Source of the DNA: Puniceicoccaceae bacterium
Lineage (GTDB): Bacteria; Verrucomicrobiota; Verrucomicrobiia; Opitutales; JAFGAQ01
Assembly (NCBI GenBank): GCA_040224245.1
Contig: JBEGIR010000087.1
Coordinates: forward strand, 28,546-92,545
Direction: 5' to 3'
DNA: 64,000 bases
The notes beneath the pieces were generated by a model that ran no database searches, was not told where the DNA came from, and saw only the letters and a program-made list of their open reading frames with translations. Positions within the stretch are counted from its first letter, which is position 1. Every line of letters begins with the position of its first letter. This document shows, piece by piece, positions 60,998 through 64,000 of the stretch. A program made the position numbers and the translations under genes.

Positions 60998-62413
60998 ATG
61001 AAATATTCGATTCTGTTCCTACTGCTGTTATATCATGGCTCTGTCTTCGCGCTAACCCCGCTGACCTTCGAGGAACCCGTGAAACAGCGGGTGTTTGTGC
61101 TCACCGATATCACCAACGAGCCGGATGACCAGCAATCGCTGGTGCGGTTTCTGGTCAGCGCAAACGAATACGATGTCGAAGGCATCGTGGCCACAACCTC
61201 GACTCACCTGAGGAATCGCACGCGCCAGGACAAGATCCGCGAGCTGGTTGGCAACTATGGCAAGGTGCGCGACAACCTGACGTTGCACGCAAAGGGATAT
61301 CCCAGTGTCGAGGCATTGCAGGCGGTCATTGCAGAGCACCTGCCGCTCTACAGCATGGAGGGTGTGGGCGAGGGTAAGGATTCGACCGGCTCCGAACTGC
61401 TGATTCAGGCCGTGGACCGGGACGATGACCGCCCCCTGTGGGTTTCGGTCTGGGGCGGTGCCAATTGCTTGGCACAGGCGCTATGGAAGGTGAAGCAGAC
61501 GCGTTCGCAATCCGAGCTGCAGCAGTTTGTGGACAAGCTGCGCATCTACAGCATTTCGGATCAAGACTTCGCGGGTTCCTGGATTCGGCATCAGTTTCCA
61601 GGCATTTTTTACATCGTCGACCCCTGCGCCGGAGACAGTTGGAAGGAGTACTACCGTGCCACCTGGACCGGGATTGCGGGCGACCGCTGGTATCGCAATG
61701 GACCCAGGGTGGACTTTGAACTTGTGGACAATCCGTGGTTAAAGGAAAACATCGCGGAAAACCATGGTCCTCTCGGGGCGAATTACCCGCCCGCCGAATA
61801 CATCATGGAAGGGGACACACCGTCGTTTTTTGGCCTGATCCAGAATGGATTGGCTTGGTCACAGAGTCCCAGCTGGGGCGGGTGGGCTGGCAGGTATGAA
61901 GCCTTTCAATCCTATGGAGAAGTGGCAAAGATATGGACCTCCACTATCGATACCCAGGATGCGGTGGAGTTGCCCGATGGTCGCGTGGAGGCGTCGAACC
62001 AGGCGACCATCTGGCGCTGGCGACGTGCCTATCAGCACGATTTTGCGGCACGCATGGACTGGTGTGTGGCGGATTCCTACACGGGAGCGAACCACCATCC
62101 GGTTGTGGTGCTCAATGGAAACGAAGGCAAGGCGCACGCTCTGGGCACTGCAAAGGCTGGGCAGACCGTCAGCCTGTCGGCAAAGGGCAGCAGGGATCCG
62201 GATGGTGATCACCTGCGCTACCGCTGGTGGGTGTACCGGGAAGCAGGTGGATTTACGGGTCAACTTGAGCTACCCAACTCCAGTGAGGAAGTTCTCGAAT
62301 TTGCGATGCCCACCCTCGGTTACGGACAAACCCTGCACCTGATCCTGGAGGTCGTGGACAGTGGCAGCCCGCAGCTCACGAGCTACCGCAGGGTGATTTT
62401 GCGTCACCCTTAG
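60998..62413 (+). CDS. DUF1593 / Sde182-type secreted nucleoside-hydrolase-like protein
   Basis: A 471-residue protein with a signal peptide (about 1-18). The N-terminal domain is DUF1593, a nucleoside-hydrolase-like fold, with VLTDITNEPDDQQSLVRFL, which holds the expected acidic metal site, and GIVATTSTHLRN. LYSISDQDFAGSWIRHQF and TPSFFGLIQNGL follow. The C-terminal immunoglobulin-like domain ends SYRRVILRHP, as in Sde182-like proteins that bind cellulose. The substrate is unknown. The ATG at 60998 precedes the signal sequence. The IS element begins in the base right after the TAG stop, and the C-terminus looks complete. Confidence 0.87.
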   Translation: MKYSILFLLLLYHGSVFALTPLTFEEPVKQRVFVLTDITNEPDDQQSLVRFLVSANEYDVEGIVATTSTHLRNRTRQDKIRELVGNYGKVRDNLTLHAKGYPSVEALQAVIAEHLPLYSMEGVGEGKDSTGSELLIQAVDRDDDRPLWVSVWGGANCLAQALWKVKQTRSQSELQQFVDKLRIYSISDQDFAGSWIRHQFPGIFYIVDPCAGDSWKEYYRATWTGIAGDRWYRNGPRVDFELVDNPWLKENIAENHGPLGANYPPAEYIMEGDTPSFFGLIQNGLAWSQSPSWGGWAGRYEAFQSYGEVAKIWTSTIDTQDAVELPDGRVEASNQATIWRWRRAYQHDFAARMDWCVADSYTGANHHPVVVLNGNEGKAHALGTAKAGQTVSLSAKGSRDPDGDHLRYRWWVYREAGGFTGQLELPNSSEEVLEFAMPTLGYGQTLHLILEVVDSGSPQLTSYRRVILRHP

Positions 62414-62426
62414 CCCGCATTTCTCA
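62414..62426. repeat. Left inverted repeat of IS1380-type element
   Basis: CCCGCATTTCTCA matches the reverse complement of the last 13 bases of the window, CCCGGATTTCTCA, at 12 of 13 positions. It marks the left end of the element. Confidence 0.75.
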
Positions 62427-62605
62427 TGAAGGTATTTGATGTATCGATTGTTGGTAGCGGATTGCCTGGATTCCGCGATTTGCAGTGTATTGATACTCTT
62501 TACCGTGTGCATTGCTGGATAATGTCGACATTTCCCCCTTTCCCCCATCGATTCAAAAGTGACCCTGCTCAAGCAGTTGATGGAGTTGCCACGATGCGGT
62601 TTTGC

Positions 62606-63916
62606 TCACGTTGCCTGTAAACGTTCCCATACCAAGTAGAACAGACTCTGCAGCGGATAACTTTCGCTCAAATGGATGCGTATGTGACGGGATTTTCGAA
62701 CGATTAGTGCTCCGATCTTGAAGAGTTTGAGTCGGATCGTTGCACACTGGGCTTTGGCCAATTCGGTGGCACCAAGGGCCGTAGCGCGGATGTATTGGAC
62801 AAGCACATAAGCCATGGCGCTGAGCAGGATTCTCCATTGGTTGGCCCACCAGCGATGAGCGCTCGTGCGTGTGCTGAACAACTGCATCTGTTCCTTGATC
62901 CGGTTTTCCATCTCCCCACGGGCACAGTAGATTTTGTCGTAGATGTGCTCATTATCACCGTACAGGCTGCTGACGACGAAGCGTGGATTGGCTCCCTTTT
63001 CCGAGTGCTCAGCTTTGACGATGATCGGGCGTTTGAGTGTCCAGCTCTTTGCTCCGTAAATGACAGCGCCAAACAAGCGCTGTTTTTCGCCAGTGCGTTC
63101 ATACTGATCACGGGCACGGTTCAAAAACACCTCAGCTTCGTATTGCAAAACCGGGTTACGGGCCACTCCCACGCAATAATCGATTCGGTGACGGTCGCAC
63201 CATGTCAGGATGCGATCCCGGCAAAACCCGCTGTCTGCACGGAAAATGATCTGCACTTTCGGCCATGCCTTGCGCAAACGCCTACACAGCAATTTCAGGA
63301 TCGCTGCGGCATGCTTGGCCGCATCGGTATTGCTCGGGCGAAGATACGCACACAACAGTTGATCGCCACAAAAGACATACAGTGGCAAAAAACAGTAACG
63401 GTCATAATACCCGTGGAAAAAGCGTTGCTCTTGCATGCCGTGCACCGGGTTATCAGTGGCGTCAAAATCCAGGATGATTTGTTTTGGGGCCAGCTTGAAC
63501 GAAGCAATGAACAATTCCACAAACAGTGCATTGATTTGAGCTGCACTGTTGCCGTTGATTCGATTTTCAAACCGACCCAAGGTCGACTTTCCAGCCAACT
63601 GTCCGTCTTTGTCGCACAGACTCTGCCACAACGGATCGTTTCTGAGGCTTTCAAAATCATTGGCATCCTCGTAGCCACAAGCCAGTGCGTAGACGCGTTG
63701 TTGAACCAGTTGGGTTACGGCATGGTTCACCTTGCCCGCTTGCCGGGGATCGTCGATGCATTTGGCAGCTCTTGGGGTCAATCGCAATCGTTTGTCTGCT
63801 TCTCGAACGAACATCATGCCCCCATCTGAGCTGACGGTGCCACCATCAAAACGAGCTTTGATTTTGAGTCCTTTCGAGCTTGTAAAAGCGAATTCTTTCT
63901 GGTTAAATTCTGTCAT
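62606..63916 (-). CDS. IS1380-family transposase
   Basis: A 436-residue DDE transposase. The RFDGGTVSSDGGMMFVREA start and DFESLRNDPLWQSL are typical of IS1380. The catalytic first Asp is in ILDFDATDNPVHG (Asp150/152) and the second in FRADSGFCRDR (Asp228). The C-terminal ARGEMENRIKEQM segment supplies the Glu. The frame is intact, so the element could be active. Noncoding ends of about 190 and 85 bp flank it. Confidence 0.93.
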   Translation of the reverse strand: MTEFNQKEFAFTSSKGLKIKARFDGGTVSSDGGMMFVREADKRLRLTPRAAKCIDDPRQAGKVNHAVTQLVQQRVYALACGYEDANDFESLRNDPLWQSLCDKDGQLAGKSTLGRFENRINGNSAAQINALFVELFIASFKLAPKQIILDFDATDNPVHGMQEQRFFHGYYDRYCFLPLYVFCGDQLLCAYLRPSNTDAAKHAAAILKLLCRRLRKAWPKVQIIFRADSGFCRDRILTWCDRHRIDYCVGVARNPVLQYEAEVFLNRARDQYERTGEKQRLFGAVIYGAKSWTLKRPIIVKAEHSEKGANPRFVVSSLYGDNEHIYDKIYCARGEMENRIKEQMQLFSTRTSAHRWWANQWRILLSAMAYVLVQYIRATALGATELAKAQCATIRLKLFKIGALIVRKSRHIRIHLSESYPLQSLFYLVWERLQAT

Positions 63917-63987
63917 CGCTGGAGTTGTATTTTATTTTTCCTAACCACTGTTTATCAGTGACTTACACTCCATGCGATATTTTTTTG

Positions 63988-64000
63988 TGAGAAATCCGGG
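63988..64000. repeat. Right inverted repeat of IS1380-type element (at window edge)
   Basis: The last 13 bases, TGAGAAATCCGGG, mirror the left end except for one base. The element may extend one or a few bases beyond the window. Confidence 0.7.

Larger units (their letters stand above)
62414..64000 (-). mobile_element. IS1380-family insertion sequence
   Basis: The element consists of a transposase gene on the minus strand and matching terminal inverted repeats at 62414 and at the right edge. It spans about 1.59 kb, of usual size for the family. The left end lies directly after the stop codon of the DUF1593 gene. The right end coincides with the window end, so the target duplication cannot be checked. 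Confidence 0.8.

Noticed and set aside
1..64000. CRISPR arrays, rRNA or tRNA genes
   Set aside because: No evenly spaced direct repeats of 25-40 bp and no cloverleaf-like TPsiC segments or rRNA motifs were seen in reading the sequence. A tool search could still find a missed tRNA.

Overview
The window looks like the chromosome of a free-living, probably aquatic or soil, Gram-negative member of the Verrucomicrobiota (Opitutales/Puniceicoccales type). The basis is the pair of very large TonB-dependent receptors with the YLATSSLAGSR plug signature and no SusD partner, the mix of GH2, GH35 and GH43 enzymes, and the gene repertoire in general. This taxonomic call is inference from family knowledge, not from a marker gene. 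Most start codons are preceded by C/A-rich leaders nearly free of G and without a Shine-Dalgarno sequence; a few genes have one.

Region 1 (1-6038, minus strand) is a heavy-metal efflux operon. Its order is small membrane anti-sigma-like protein, periplasmic metal-sensor-like protein, ECF sigma factor, TolC-type outer-membrane protein, RND adaptor, glutaredoxin-MauE membrane fusion and RND pump (cut by the left edge). This is the cnrYXH-cnrCBA order known from Cupriavidus. The same 14-nt sequence stands in front of the first regulator gene and in front of the efflux genes, as expected for two promoters read by the encoded sigma factor.

Region 2 (6118-32728) is a polysaccharide utilisation locus. 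Minus-strand genes encode a GH35, two TonB receptors, a GH2-GH43 fusion, a second GH2, a sodium:solute symporter, a sensor kinase and NarL-type response regulator, an MFS transporter and a third GH2. A divergent AraC regulator lies at the right end. The likely pathway is outer-membrane import of oligosaccharides, periplasmic removal of beta-galactosyl and arabinosyl-type residues, and uptake of the sugars by the symporter or MFS carrier. The GH2-GH43 gene carries an in-frame amber codon at a position normally occupied by tryptophan.

Region 3 (33311-40815) is mixed: a DUF2235 hydrolase, a small membrane protein, a MocR-type regulator divergent from a GNAT-azlC-azlD operon, the 3' remnant of a nitroreductase gene, a short unit bounded by two hairpin terminators, a WbuC-type cupin and tcdA.

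Region 4 (40920-60618) is mostly housekeeping: an S9 peptidase, xthA, proC, a soluble response regulator-kinase, an RDD protein, folD, an SH3-like protein, a pseudouridine synthase, the fatty-acid cluster fabG-acpP-fabF, a tandem GH43 enzyme, slyD, an ABC-F ATPase, a patatin, a glycosyltransferase, a secreted-type PCMT and a PH-like membrane protein.

Region 5 (60998-64000) holds a DUF1593/Sde182-type secreted hydrolase. An IS1380-family element begins directly after its stop codon and runs to the right edge. I found no rRNA, tRNA or CRISPR array.
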